Source of the DNA: GCA-002722245 sp038154685
Lineage (GTDB): Bacteria > Bacteroidota > Bacteroidia > Flavobacteriales_C > GCA-002722245
Assembly (NCBI GenBank): GCA_038154685.1
Contig: JAYPYW010000002.1
Location: forward strand, 1 to 64,000
Direction: 5' to 3'
Length of the DNA stretch: 64,000 nt
A model generated the notes under the pieces. It was not told the DNA's origin and did no database searches. It worked only from the letters and a program-made list of their open reading frames with translations. Both the position numbers and the translations under genes were made by a program. This document shows positions 27,728 to 36,622 of this stretch, piece by piece; the stretch's first letter is position 1, and each line of letters starts with the position of its first letter.

Positions 27728-28615
27728 ATGTCTGGCGCAGAAGGAAAATATTCAAACTGGAGGACCACAACCTCTTACATTTCTACGGCAATAAGTATTG
27801 CAATGGTAATATACGTAGTAGGATTATTAGGGATGGTTTTAATGAAAGGGAAGGTCCTGGGAGATTCATTCAAGGAAAAGTTTGCCTTTGAAATTTACTT
27901 AAAGGAAGGAGTTAAAGATATTGAAATCATGCAGCTGAAAAAAGAATTAGATGCTGAAGATTTTGTGAAAAGAACTGTTTGGAAAGACAAAGAAGACGCG
28001 CTAAAAGAATATTTGGAAGAAGTCGATCCAAGTGAAAATTTCACAATGAGTTTAGGAGCCAACCCCCTTCCACAAAATATTGATGTTTATTTTACGGCTA
28101 AATTTAATCATCCAGATAGTATTGCTGGGTTAAAAGCGGAGTTGCAAAAAAATCCAGTTGTAGATGATCTTCGTTACCCAAGAGACTTACTTTTTGTAGT
28201 TTACGAAAACATTAATAAAATAAGCATGGTCCTATTAATTGTTAGCGGACTATTGCTCATTATTGCCATCGGCTTAATTACTAATACTATTCGATTAAGG
28301 GTTTATTCTCAGCGATTCATTATTAAAACAATGCAATTAGTTGGGGCGAGCAATTGGTTCATAAAACGACCATTTATTTGGCGCGGAATGGTGCTTGGTT
28401 TCTTTAGTGGTGTAATTGCAGTATTTGCTTTAGCTGGAAGTTTGAAAATAATTTACGATTTTTGGCCTGCGTTTCAAGATGAATTACAAAACGTTACAAT
28501 GGACTTGATGTTATACGGTGTAATGTTAATTATTGGAATTTGTATCTCTTGGTTCGCTACTCAGGTTGCGGTTGGTCGCTTCCTAAGATTAAAAACAGAA
28601 AAGTTATACTATTAA
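27728..28615 (+). CDS. ftsX: Cell-division ABC permease FtsX
   Basis: 295 residues. An N-terminal membrane helix (about 20-40), an extracytoplasmic domain (about 55-150) and three further helices near 163, 220 and 263 match FtsX. Together with FtsE it links division to cell-wall hydrolase activation. It is the first gene of a co-oriented group with DUF3098, uppP and truB, with 3-base spacing to the next gene. No FtsE gene is in the window. Confidence 0.92.
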   Translation: MSGAEGKYSNWRTTTSYISTAISIAMVIYVVGLLGMVLMKGKVLGDSFKEKFAFEIYLKEGVKDIEIMQLKKELDAEDFVKRTVWKDKEDALKEYLEEVDPSENFTMSLGANPLPQNIDVYFTAKFNHPDSIAGLKAELQKNPVVDDLRYPRDLLFVVYENINKISMVLLIVSGLLLIIAIGLITNTIRLRVYSQRFIIKTMQLVGASNWFIKRPFIWRGMVLGFFSGVIAVFALAGSLKIIYDFWPAFQDELQNVTMDLMLYGVMLIIGICISWFATQVAVGRFLRLKTEKLYY

Positions 28616-28618
28616 GAT

Positions 28619-28918
28619 ATGAGCGATAAACAATCTAATTTCGTTTTTGGAAAAAAGAATTACATCGCAATAGCCATTGGATTCGGGCTAGTTGTTTTAG
28701 GGTTTTTATTAATGTCAGGGGGTAAATCCGAAGATCCTAATGTATTTAACGGAGAAGAAATTTTTTCATTCAGAAGAATCACATTCGCTCCTTTTACAGT
28801 TTTACTTGGTTTTGTAACTGTTGGTGTTGGAATTATGATGAAACCTAGCGCTGATTCTCCTGCATTTGCTGGAAAAGAAGACAACGAACCAAAGGACGAC
28901 ACTGTAATCGACGATTAA
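28619..28918 (+). CDS. DUF3098 membrane protein
   Basis: 99 residues with two predicted membrane helices (about 15-31 and 58-78) and an acidic C-terminal tail. It matches DUF3098, a Bacteroidota protein usually next to ftsX and uppP. The role is unknown; the position points to cell division or envelope biogenesis. Confidence 0.88.
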   Translation: MSDKQSNFVFGKKNYIAIAIGFGLVVLGFLLMSGGKSEDPNVFNGEEIFSFRRITFAPFTVLLGFVTVGVGIMMKPSADSPAFAGKEDNEPKDDTVIDD

Positions 28919-28921
28919 TTC

Positions 28922-29713
28922 ATGGGAATTTTAGAAGCCATTATTATTGGCATAATTCAGGGACTAACGGAGTTTCTTCCAGTTAGTAGCAGCGGACATA
29001 TTGAGTTAGCTAAAGAGATACTTAATGTGGAAGTACAAGGTGATGAGAATGTGATGTTCACTGTTATTTTACATGCTGCTACAGCTTTAAGTACCATTAT
29101 TATTTTCAGAAAAGAAATTCTTCAAATTTTAAAAGGGTTGTTGCAATTTAAATGGAACGACGATTTTAAATTCTCTTTAAATATTGTCCTTTCAATGATT
29201 CCTGCAGCTTTTGTTGGAGTGGTTTTCGAAGAGGAAATCGATTCATTTTTTTCGGGGCAAATCTTATTGGTTGGTTTAATGTTATTAGTAACTGGACTTT
29301 TATTATTCCTTGCTGATAGAGCTAAAAACACCACAAAAAGTGTTGGAATTCCAGAGGCTTTAATCATTGGGTTATCACAAGCCATTGCAATTCTTCCTGG
29401 AATCTCAAGAAGTGGTGCTACGATTGGGACTTCGGTTCTTTTAGGAGTTGACAGAACTAAAGCGGCTAAGTTTTCCTTTTTAATGGTTGTTCCGTTAATT
29501 ATGGGAAAAATGGCTAAAGATCTTTTAGGAGGTGATTTAGCATTTAAATCGGAAGAAGCTGTTGCTTACGGAGCTGGTTTTGTAGCCGCATTTGTAGTTG
29601 GATTATTGGCTTGCACATGGATGATTGCATTGGTTAAAAAGAGTCAGTTAAAATACTTTTCATTCTACTGTTTCCTAGTAGGTATTATCGCGGTTGGTTA
29701 TGCTGCCTTTTAA
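28922..29713 (+). CDS. uppP: Undecaprenyl-diphosphatase
   Basis: 263 residues. It recycles the lipid carrier by hydrolysing undecaprenyl diphosphate at the inner membrane. The catalytic blocks are QGLTEFLPVSSSGH near the N-terminus and PGISRSGAT in the middle. Several hydrophobic helices fit the family. It starts 3 bases after DUF3098 and its end overlaps truB by 14 bases. Confidence 0.96.
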   Translation: MGILEAIIIGIIQGLTEFLPVSSSGHIELAKEILNVEVQGDENVMFTVILHAATALSTIIIFRKEILQILKGLLQFKWNDDFKFSLNIVLSMIPAAFVGVVFEEEIDSFFSGQILLVGLMLLVTGLLLFLADRAKNTTKSVGIPEALIIGLSQAIAILPGISRSGATIGTSVLLGVDRTKAAKFSFLMVVPLIMGKMAKDLLGGDLAFKSEEAVAYGAGFVAAFVVGLLACTWMIALVKKSQLKYFSFYCFLVGIIAVGYAAF

Positions 29714-30386
29714 CGTATTTTCAGATAAACCTCTTGAAGATTACACAGAGGAGGAACTAAAAGCAGGTACTGTTTTTTTAGTTGATAAGCCTTTAGAATG
29801 GACTTCCTTTCAAGTTGTAAATAAATTGCGTTGGGTTATTCGCAAAACGCATAATATTAAAAAGATTAAGGTTGGTCATGCTGGAACTCTTGATCCCTTA
29901 GCAACTGGATTATTGATTATTTGTATTGGTAAGAAAACCAAAGAAATTGAGCTTTTCCAAGGTAAAGAAAAAGAATATACAGGAACAATAACTGTTGGTG
30001 GTACTACACCTTCTTTTGATTTAGAAACAGAAATAGATCAAACTTTCCCAACAAATGGAATTAACGAAGCCGATTTAAAAGCCGCTGCTGAAAAACTAAC
30101 CGGTGAAATTGAGCAATATCCTCCAATTTTTAGTGCTGTTAAAATAGACGGAAAAAGAGCCTATGAAGGGGCCAGAAAAGGAGAAGAAGTAAAGGTTAAG
30201 CCTCGTCAGGTAAACATTTCCAAATTCGAAATTGACACCTCAGATTTCCCTAAAGTTCATTTTACGATTGTTTGCAGTAAAGGAACTTATATTCGTTCGA
30301 TGGCTTCTGATTTTGGTAAGCTATTGAATAATGGCGCTCATCTATCTGCTCTTCGCAGAGAACGTATTGGGGAGTTTTCTCTTTGA
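29700..30386 (+). CDS. truB: tRNA pseudouridine(55) synthase
   Basis: It makes the universal pseudouridine 55 in the T-arm of tRNAs. The catalytic aspartate is in GHAGTLDPLATGLL, and a later YPPIFSAVKIDGKRAYE block is conserved. I chose the ATG at 29700; a TTG at 29694 would add two residues. It is 228 residues long, a short TruB without a C-terminal PUA-like extension. It ends the ftsX operon. The next gene is separated by a repeat region and a minus-strand terminator. Confidence 0.95.
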   Translation: MLPFNVFSDKPLEDYTEEELKAGTVFLVDKPLEWTSFQVVNKLRWVIRKTHNIKKIKVGHAGTLDPLATGLLIICIGKKTKEIELFQGKEKEYTGTITVGGTTPSFDLETEIDQTFPTNGINEADLKAAAEKLTGEIEQYPPIFSAVKIDGKRAYEGARKGEEVKVKPRQVNISKFEIDTSDFPKVHFTIVCSKGTYIRSMASDFGKLLNNGAHLSALRRERIGEFSL

Positions 30387-30390
30387 TTTA

Positions 30391-30486
30391 TCGCCCGCGG
30401 ATCTCACGGATTACTAACAGCTGTATTTTTTAATTGCACACAGATTCCAAGGAGTTTAAAAATCTGAGAGATCTGTGGGCGAAAAA
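30391..30486. repeat. Quasi-palindromic dispersed element (copy 2)
   Basis: The left end CGCCCGCGGATCTCACGGAT (30392-30411) is a near-perfect reverse complement of the right end (30461-30482, ending GATCTGTGGGCGA), allowing for alternating C/T differences. The centre carries GCACACAGATT. The left end matches 7433-7453. There is no coding capacity. Confidence 0.65.
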
Positions 30487-30487
30487 C

Positions 30488-30518
30488 AAAAAAGCCACTT
30501 CTCTTTCAAGAAGTAGCC
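30488..30518 (-). terminator. Terminator for 83-residue protein gene
   Basis: On the minus strand GGCTACTTCT and AGAAGTGGC form a stem (with one G-U pair) around a short loop, followed by TTTTTTG. It is downstream of the gene ending at 30542. Confidence 0.75.
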
Positions 30519-30541
30519 TCCAATAATAGCTAACATGTATT

Positions 30542-30793
30542 CTAAACGAATTCTTTATACGGTACAAAGTTCGCTGCTAAACGAGTGGTGTAAGACTTTT
30601 CACTGAAAATTCTTTCGTTCACAACGCCCTTTAAATAACTGATTCTAATTAAATAGTAATTCTGAATTGCTTGAAACTGATTACAACTCAATGGCTCGCC
30701 ATCAAGCTCCTTTATAATCAAATCGTTAATAGTAGTAATATTTGAATTGAAATTGGTTTTGTATTTCTCTACTAACGTTTTTAAGTTTTTCAT
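30542..30793 (-). CDS. Small hypothetical protein
   Basis: 83 residues, mixed helical, with no signal peptide or membrane helix. It is followed by a strong terminator, which supports it as a real transcription unit. A perfect inverted repeat (30843-30858) lies about 50 bases upstream. I do not recognise the family. Confidence 0.6.
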   Translation of the reverse strand: MKNLKTLVEKYKTNFNSNITTINDLIIKELDGEPLSCNQFQAIQNYYLIRISYLKGVVNERIFSEKSYTTRLAANFVPYKEFV

Positions 30794-30842
30794 GACGTGA
30801 ATTATTAAACCACATCATATAACGAGATTGGGAGATTTTAGT

Positions 30843-30858
30843 TACGGTAAAAACCGTA
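30843..30858. promoter_or_regulatory. Operator-like palindrome TACGGT-AAAA-ACCGTA
   Basis: A perfect 6-base inverted repeat with a 4-base spacer lies between the 83-residue gene and the LEA-like gene. There is no T-run, so a protein-binding site is more likely than a terminator. Confidence 0.4.
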
Positions 30859-30884
30859 CTTCAATACGAGTTTACACTTTTAAG

Positions 30885-31343
30885 CTATAAACCTATATAT
30901 TCTGTCGTCGAAACTTTTACTTTTTTAGAAATCCCAAAAGCACCTGCGTGAATATATCCATCCACCTCTAACTTCACTTTACCTCCTTTTGTAGCGATAG
31001 ACATCAGTGACAACAGACTTGTACCAATTATATTTTTCGTTTTAGCCTCTATCCCAACATTAACAACGCCATCACTTTTCTTAGGGATTTTTACTGCTTT
31101 AGTAATGTTGAATACTCCCAATTTAATACCGTTTGCTTTTACGTTAATTTCCCCACCTTTTGCCTTAATAGCAAACCAGTTTGGGTTCTCTAGCTTAACA
31201 CCCAAATTAAGTTTGATTCCCTTCATGGAGAACTGCTCAATTTTATAATTATCGATTCCTTTAAACTCAAGGTCCTTGAATTTACAACCTTGTAAAGAGA
31301 TAACAACCGCAAAAATGGCTAAGTAACGTAAATAGATAGTCAT
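30885..31343 (-). CDS. LEA type 2 family lipoprotein
   Basis: 152 residues. The SpII signal ends VISLQGC. The mature part has alternating beta-strands (IKLNLGVKLENPNWFAIKAK, GVFNITKAVKIPKKSDG) typical of LEA2/LEA14 (WHy-like) domains. In plants and archaea these domains are linked to stress. The bacterial role is unknown. The next gene upstream is 29 bases away on the same strand. Confidence 0.8.
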   Translation of the reverse strand: MTIYLRYLAIFAVVISLQGCKFKDLEFKGIDNYKIEQFSMKGIKLNLGVKLENPNWFAIKAKGGEINVKANGIKLGVFNITKAVKIPKKSDGVVNVGIEAKTKNIIGTSLLSLMSIATKGGKVKLEVDGYIHAGAFGISKKVKVSTTEYIGL

Positions 31344-31372
31344 AAAAACTAAACTGTATTTTGATTGAAATA

Positions 31373-31777
31373 TTATTTATTTAAAATAGAATTAATGTCT
31401 GGCTTAAAGTAATTAGGTCCTTTTAATACCTTTCCATCTTCGCGGTAAATAGGTTTTCCATCAGCCCCTAACTTACTCATATTACTCCTTTGAATCTCTT
31501 CAAAAACCTCAACAATCTTATGTTGCATTCCGTGCTTCATAATTGTACCAAACAGGATATACATTAAGTCACCTAAGGCATCCGCAACTTCAATCATGTC
31601 GCCATTTTTAGCTGCCTCCAGGTACTCTTCGTTTTCTTCTTTTAATAGGTCAAATCGTAATTGAATATCTTCCGGTGAAACCTCAACAGTAGGTTCGTAA
31701 TTGTTAGAAATTCCAAATGAATCATGAAATTGCTCAACACACCCAATAAGTGCATGAATATCTTTAACTGAAGCCAT
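31373..31777 (-). CDS. MazG-like nucleotide pyrophosphohydrolase
   Basis: 134 residues. Metal-binding helices have EENEEYLEA and EVADALGDLMYIL, the ExxE...ExxD pattern of all-alpha NTP pyrophosphohydrolases (MazG/HisE-like). The substrate cannot be fixed from sequence. It starts 2 bases after the upstream gene ends, so the two are probably one operon. Confidence 0.85.
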   Translation of the reverse strand: MASVKDIHALIGCVEQFHDSFGISNNYEPTVEVSPEDIQLRFDLLKEENEEYLEAAKNGDMIEVADALGDLMYILFGTIMKHGMQHKIVEVFEEIQRSNMSKLGADGKPIYREDGKVLKGPNYFKPDINSILNK

Positions 31778-31779
31778 AA

Positions 31780-32154
31780 TTATGCTAGTTTAATTTCTTT
31801 TAATTGTTCTGGTAGGTTTGCCCAACTGTAAAATACTCCGATATCTTCTCCTTGTTTCCAAAGCGGCATGTCTGGATGAAAAGCAAAATTGAAAACTCTG
31901 TCAGTATCTTCAATGTCGAAAACTTCCTGCTCTTTAATTAAAGCTTGCTCAATAACCACCAAAAATGATTCATCATCGCCTAATAATTCTATTACTCTGC
32001 AATTTTTCATCACAATAGTTTCCGAAACATTATTGTCTTTATCATAAAGTGGCAATTCGAAATCTTTTACCTCATCGTTAATAGTAACAATGTCAAAAGG
32101 TAATTCCTCTTTAAATTCCCATTCAGCTGCGTGAATATTGAAGTTTACAGTCAT
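31780..32154 (-). CDS. Hypothetical protein upstream of MazG-like gene
   Basis: About 124 residues from the ATG at 32154 (MTVNFNIHAAEWEFKEE); an ATG at 32187 would add 11 residues. It is acidic, cytoplasmic and without clear motif. It is tightly coupled to the MazG-like gene. I do not recognise the family. Confidence 0.65.
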   Translation of the reverse strand: MTVNFNIHAAEWEFKEELPFDIVTINDEVKDFELPLYDKDNNVSETIVMKNCRVIELLGDDESFLVVIEQALIKEQEVFDIEDTDRVFNFAFHPDMPLWKQGEDIGVFYSWANLPEQLKEIKLA

Positions 32155-32225
32155 GTTAATCGATTTTAAGTAAAGATAAGCACTCAATTGCCCAAAAAAC
32201 CGATTGTGAATAGTTTGTGAAAATT

Positions 32226-33326
32226 TTATGACAATAAGGAAAGATACTCCTTCAAAGTCTTTTCGGCAGTAGAAGTTTTTGTGAAATCTTTCAAGATTGA
32301 TTGTTGACCCTCAATAATTTTGCCTGGATCTACTTCGTTATTTAAAATTCTTTCAACCTGATTGGCTAATTCAACATGGTCTTTTACGTCAGCTAACAAA
32401 CCACTAAACTCATGCTTAACCAACTCAGGAATTCCTCCCGCTCTTGTAGCAACAACCGGAACTTTACAAGCAAAAGCATCAATAACTGATGTTCCTAAAC
32501 CTTCTGTTTCACTGGTGATTAAGAATATATCGAGCTCTGGTAATATTTCTGGAATATCGTCTCTAAAACCAGTGAAAATCAAATGATCATGTAATCCTTT
32601 TTCAGCGCCATACTCTTTTATTTCGAGTAACATCGAACCTGTTCCTATTATCAAAAACTTGGCCTTAACTCCCCTATTTACTAGTTCCTCAACGGTATTA
32701 ATAAAAGTATAATAGTCCTTATGCGGAGCGATGGCTGCTACGTTCCCTATCAGAGGCAGATCTAGCTGGATATTATATTCAGACCTTAACTTCTCGCAAT
32801 CTTTCTTTTCAAACGGAAACCTAGATAAATCTATTCCCGAATGAACTGTTTTAAGTTTAGATTGGTCTGTTATATCAGGAGCGGTAAGATCCTTTATAGC
32901 ATCAGAAACACACAATATGCGTTTCACATTTTTGTGGTTATACTTTTTAACCGATGATTTGCTGATAGCGAAATCTACCCTGCGACTAACTACAATTGGG
33001 GTTTTATTCCCAAATAACGATGCTGCAATCACCGCAAAAGAATGCGCATGAGAATCGTGCGTATGAATTAAATCAATGCCTTTTCTTTTGCACACAGACT
33101 TGATTTTCCTCGCAAACAAAGGATCGATTGCAGTTCTTTTAGGCGATTCAATAATATTCCAACCCTTCTTTTTTCCTCTTTCTGCTAATTCACCGCCTTT
33201 TCTACAAATTATATATTGCTCAACACCTTTAGCAGCTAATTCTTCATATAAATAAGCTAATTGTTGCTCACCCCCTCTCCAACTTTTAGGGGTAGAAACG
33301 TGCAATATTTTAGGCGACTTATCCAT
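32226..33326 (-). CDS. Glycosyltransferase family 4
   Basis: 366 residues. A GT-B enzyme, with KSWRGGEQQLAYLYEEL near the N-terminus, IDLIHTHDSHAHSFAV in the middle and the donor-binding ETEGLGTSVIDAFACKVPVVAT segment in the C-terminal half. It probably adds a sugar to LPS or another surface glycan. It overlaps the upstream family 2 enzyme by 8 bases. Confidence 0.88.
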   Translation of the reverse strand: MDKSPKILHVSTPKSWRGGEQQLAYLYEELAAKGVEQYIICRKGGELAERGKKKGWNIIESPKRTAIDPLFARKIKSVCKRKGIDLIHTHDSHAHSFAVIAASLFGNKTPIVVSRRVDFAISKSSVKKYNHKNVKRILCVSDAIKDLTAPDITDQSKLKTVHSGIDLSRFPFEKKDCEKLRSEYNIQLDLPLIGNVAAIAPHKDYYTFINTVEELVNRGVKAKFLIIGTGSMLLEIKEYGAEKGLHDHLIFTGFRDDIPEILPELDIFLITSETEGLGTSVIDAFACKVPVVATRAGGIPELVKHEFSGLLADVKDHVELANQVERILNNEVDPGKIIEGQQSILKDFTKTSTAEKTLKEYLSLLS

Positions 33327-34074
33327 TTTGGCGTTGAAGTTTAAGCAATTTATAGTACCTCAAATAAGTAGCATGAGCGGATAGTCTACAAATATGAAAA
33401 CCCGTTAAACCGTCCAAAAATCCTAGTTTAATGATATAATTACGAACAAACTTTGCAAAAGCTTTGATATAAATTTTCACCCAATTTGAACGTTTACCCA
33501 ACTCAAACAATGACTGTGCAGCAATATCTGTAAACTTTACAATTTGTGCTTTATGTTCATCAACCGTATAAAATGTAAAATGAAGAATATCTCCTTTTAA
33601 AAAACCAGGTTTTCCCTCATCGAGAATATACTTATCATGTGGATTTTTCCCACCCCATTTTCCTCCACCTTTTTTAACTAAGCGGATTTTTTTATCAGGA
33701 TACCAACCACCATATTTTATCCATTTACCGCAGTAATTTGAAAGTCGGTTAAATTCATAACCAAATCCTTTTAAGCTCCCCTTTATCTCTAGAATTGATT
33801 TTTTAAGTTCATCAGACAAAGCTTCATCAGCATCCAAGGATATCACCCAATCATTTGTTGCATTCATGATGGCAAAATTCTTTTGCTCAATATGTCCTTC
33901 AAAAGGATTAAAAATAACCTTTGCCCCTAAACTCGAAGCAATCTCAACGGTCTTATCAGTTGAACCTGAATCTACAACAATTATCTCTTCAGCCAAGCCC
34001 AAAAGAGATTGTATACATCTTTCGATGTTTTTCTCTTCATTAAACGTAATTATGGTAGCTGAGATCTTGGACAT
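33319..34074 (-). CDS. Glycosyltransferase family 2, LPS core WaaE/KdtX-like
   Basis: 251 residues from the ATG at 34074; a TTG at 34080 adds two residues. The GT-A fold is shown by ISATIITFNEEKNIERCIQS, VVDSGSTDKT and the DxD-type SLDADEALSDEL. The C-terminal region resembles lipopolysaccharide core glycosyltransferases. It overlaps the family 4 gene by 8 bases, so both probably act on the same surface glycan. Confidence 0.86.
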   Translation of the reverse strand: MSKISATIITFNEEKNIERCIQSLLGLAEEIIVVDSGSTDKTVEIASSLGAKVIFNPFEGHIEQKNFAIMNATNDWVISLDADEALSDELKKSILEIKGSLKGFGYEFNRLSNYCGKWIKYGGWYPDKKIRLVKKGGGKWGGKNPHDKYILDEGKPGFLKGDILHFTFYTVDEHKAQIVKFTDIAAQSLFELGKRSNWVKIYIKAFAKFVRNYIIKLGFLDGLTGFHICRLSAHATYLRYYKLLKLQRQNG

Positions 34075-34160
34075 TAGCAATACAATGGCCTAACAATTGG
34101 CTATATGTCGGTAAAGTTAGTTTTTTCTTTACGAACTTTAAGACAACGTTATTACTATAA

Positions 34161-35180
34161 ATGAAGAACCTCATTATCATATTGTGTTTGTTAACTGGCT
34201 TAATAAAAGCACAAGATTCTTTGAATGTTTCAATCGCCAACTGGAAAAACAATAAAAAAACAGCAATAGTTTTCACCTTCGATGACTGGTCTCCTGGTCA
34301 TGGTTCTATCGTTTACCCTCTCTTTAAAAAACATAATGTTCCTGCTACCTTCTTTGTTACGCTCAAAAACAAAGATTACTCAGGAGGTTATGAAACCATG
34401 AAAAAAGCATTCGCAGAAGGTTTTGAAATTGGAAATCATACACACAATCATTCCAATTTAGCAGAAGTTTCCCAAGAAGAAGTTGAAAAAGAAGTAATTG
34501 ATGCCCAAAGGGTTTTACGAGAAAACGTTCACCCTAAATGTGCAAACACATTCGCATTTCCTTACGGTGCATTTACTAATGATATCATCCGATTAACTAA
34601 GTCTACTCATATTGGAGCTCGCATGGCCAACTTATCCTACGGAAGAATGTGGAATTACGATTTAACCTATGGGAAAACGGATTATTTCCAGTTACAAACC
34701 TTCATGGCTAGAGATATTTACACCCCAAACACCTATAGTAGACTAGCTAAATCCGCTACAAAACAAGGAGGAATGATAGTTTTTATGTACCACTCTATTT
34801 TTAACGATTCGATTGATGATCATTGGTTTGGGGCGATTAGTGAAGGCTTGTTAGAAGCGCATTTAAAAGCTATAAAAACACACGAGGATAGTGTTTGGGT
34901 AACAACCTTTGAAAAGGCAATAATGTACCATAAAGAAAAAGCTAAAACTCAATTAGAGGTTAACAAAATTGAAAATAAATTCATCCTGAATTTAAGTTGT
35001 GATTTAAACGAAAAACAATTCTTCGAACCCCTAACTTTCAAAATAAATTCTGTTGATCATTCAAAAATTAAATCAATTATAGTCGAAGGAAAAAGCATTC
35101 CATTCGCACCTTTAAAGTCTGGCCAAGGAATTCAATTTAACTGCCTTCCCTACAACTCCAAAATAATTATTGAAATATAA
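34161..35180 (+). CDS. Secreted polysaccharide deacetylase (NodB/CE4 family)
   Basis: 339 residues. A signal peptide ends LIKAQ. The NodB fold shows FTFDDW (metal Asp), the HTHNHSN metal motif and FPYGAFTND. A C-terminal region of about 90 residues (after about 250) is beta-rich. The sugar substrate is unknown; the secreted enzyme probably modifies or degrades an extracellular or periplasmic polysaccharide. Confidence 0.85.
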   Translation: MKNLIIILCLLTGLIKAQDSLNVSIANWKNNKKTAIVFTFDDWSPGHGSIVYPLFKKHNVPATFFVTLKNKDYSGGYETMKKAFAEGFEIGNHTHNHSNLAEVSQEEVEKEVIDAQRVLRENVHPKCANTFAFPYGAFTNDIIRLTKSTHIGARMANLSYGRMWNYDLTYGKTDYFQLQTFMARDIYTPNTYSRLAKSATKQGGMIVFMYHSIFNDSIDDHWFGAISEGLLEAHLKAIKTHEDSVWVTTFEKAIMYHKEKAKTQLEVNKIENKFILNLSCDLNEKQFFEPLTFKINSVDHSKIKSIIVEGKSIPFAPLKSGQGIQFNCLPYNSKIIIEI

Positions 35181-35220
35181 CTTCTCAAACGTAACCAAAT
35201 CTTTGATTTCCAGTAAAGGA

Positions 35221-35240
35221 AACTCAACAACGAGTGAGTT
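35221..35240 (+). promoter_or_regulatory. Hairpin AACTCA...TGAGTT abutting start codon
   Basis: A 6-base stem with an 8-base loop ends directly before the ATG at 35241. In mRNA it could hide the start region. Confidence 0.3.
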
Positions 35241-36143
35241 ATGAGAAAACTACTATTTACAGTAGCTGCTTTTACATTGGTGGCTTGTGGGGGCGAAGAC
35301 GAAAAACCAAAGGAAATAAAATCTGAGGTGCAAAGCGTTGAACAAGAGGAAAGAATGGTTTCCAAAAAAACGCTTAAGGAATTAAAAAATGCCTCCAAGG
35401 TGGTATATACTTTACCGTCTCCAGTTGAAATGGCGGATATTCTGCATGAAACAAAAGCGGAATATGATGTTGCAATTCTAAATGATCCAAATTCAATCGA
35501 CAATTATGTAACCGATTATAAAAAAGCATTAAATCTTGGTGTATATTTTGCCGATTTAAGCTTTACAAGCATGTTCGACTACCCTCAGGATGCGATGAAA
35601 TTTATGGGAGCTGCACAAGCTATGTCGGACGAACTAAACATTCAAGGTGTTTTCACAGATGACGTAATGATGCGATTAGAGGAAAACATGAGCAATAAGG
35701 ATAGCTTAATGGATATCGTTGCTTCTACTTACATGGATACCGACCTTTATCTTCAAGATAATGAAAGACCAATAGTTGCTAAAGCCATTCTTGCAGGAGC
35801 ATGGTTAGAAGGGCTTTACATTGCCGTAAACCTGAAAACTGAAGAAGGAAAGGGATCTGAAATTTGGAAAAAAATTGGTGAACAAAAGCCTGCCTTAGGT
35901 AACTTAACAAATATGCTTAAAGATTGTAATGAAGCGCAATTTGATAGTTTGATTACAGATTTAGATGCTCTTGTAGTTACTTTTGATCAAGTAAACCTCA
36001 ATTACGAAAAAGCAGAAGCAACAACTGATGAAGCATCAAAAACTACCACTCTTGGAAGTAAATTAGATGTTGAAATAACAGAAGAATTATTCAATAAAAT
36101 AAAAGAACAAACTACTGAGATTAGAGTAGGAATAACAGAATAA
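35241..36143 (+). CDS. Hypothetical lipoprotein
   Basis: 300 residues. The SpII signal ends FTLVAC, with lipidation at Cys16. The mature part is helical, with KALNLGVYFADLSFTSMFDY and AILAGAWLEGLYIAVN segments. I recognise no enzyme motif. The next gene begins 1 base after its stop, with a GTG, so the two are probably co-transcribed. Confidence 0.7.
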   Translation: MRKLLFTVAAFTLVACGGEDEKPKEIKSEVQSVEQEERMVSKKTLKELKNASKVVYTLPSPVEMADILHETKAEYDVAILNDPNSIDNYVTDYKKALNLGVYFADLSFTSMFDYPQDAMKFMGAAQAMSDELNIQGVFTDDVMMRLEENMSNKDSLMDIVASTYMDTDLYLQDNERPIVAKAILAGAWLEGLYIAVNLKTEEGKGSEIWKKIGEQKPALGNLTNMLKDCNEAQFDSLITDLDALVVTFDQVNLNYEKAEATTDEASKTTTLGSKLDVEITEELFNKIKEQTTEIRVGITE

Positions 36144-36144
36144 A

Positions 36145-36585
36145 GTGAAAAAAGCGCTCTACATATTACCCTTTCTTTTTTGTTTATCAGTTTCCACGAT
36201 AGGTCAAAACTGTAATAGAATGGCCAAGAAAACGGTAAAGGATTTAGAGCCTTTCCGGTTTAACGGAACATTAAACAAGGTTTTATTATCCGAAGGAGAA
36301 TCCGCTGAATTAAGTCTGATATTAAGAGGCGGAAAGAAATACAGAATTCTTTTAAATGGAGGGAGGAGCTCGGTTAAACTTGGTTTTAAGATCTACGATA
36401 GACACGAAACCCTTGTTTTTGATAATGCCAAACACGACATGGCCCAATCATGGGACTTTAAAATCGGGGCTACCCAAGAGTACCACGTTGTTGTAAGTTA
36501 TCCTGAAGGAAAGGAAGGGTATAACGATACTTCAATGCGCGGATGTGTTGCTTTAGCAGTTGGCTTTTTAGATGACAATCCTTAG
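36145..36585 (+). CDS. Hypothetical exported protein
   Basis: 146 residues, GTG start one base after the upstream stop. A signal peptide ends VSTIGQ. The mature part has Cys near both ends (QNCNRM and MRGCVALAV) that could form a disulfide, and beta-rich segments (LSLILRGGKKYRILLNGG). I do not recognise the family. It probably acts in the periplasm with the lipoprotein before it. Confidence 0.65.
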   Translation: MKKALYILPFLFCLSVSTIGQNCNRMAKKTVKDLEPFRFNGTLNKVLLSEGESAELSLILRGGKKYRILLNGGRSSVKLGFKIYDRHETLVFDNAKHDMAQSWDFKIGATQEYHVVVSYPEGKEGYNDTSMRGCVALAVGFLDDNP

Positions 36586-36597
36586 TGATTAATTTCT

Positions 36598-36605
36598 TAT
36601 TTTTG
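36598..36605 (+). promoter_or_regulatory. Candidate -7 box TATTTTTG
   Basis: It matches TAnnTTTG and lies 17 bases before the ATG at 36623. No clear -33 element was seen. Confidence 0.35.
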
Positions 36606-36622
36606 GGGGCATAATTCTACCC

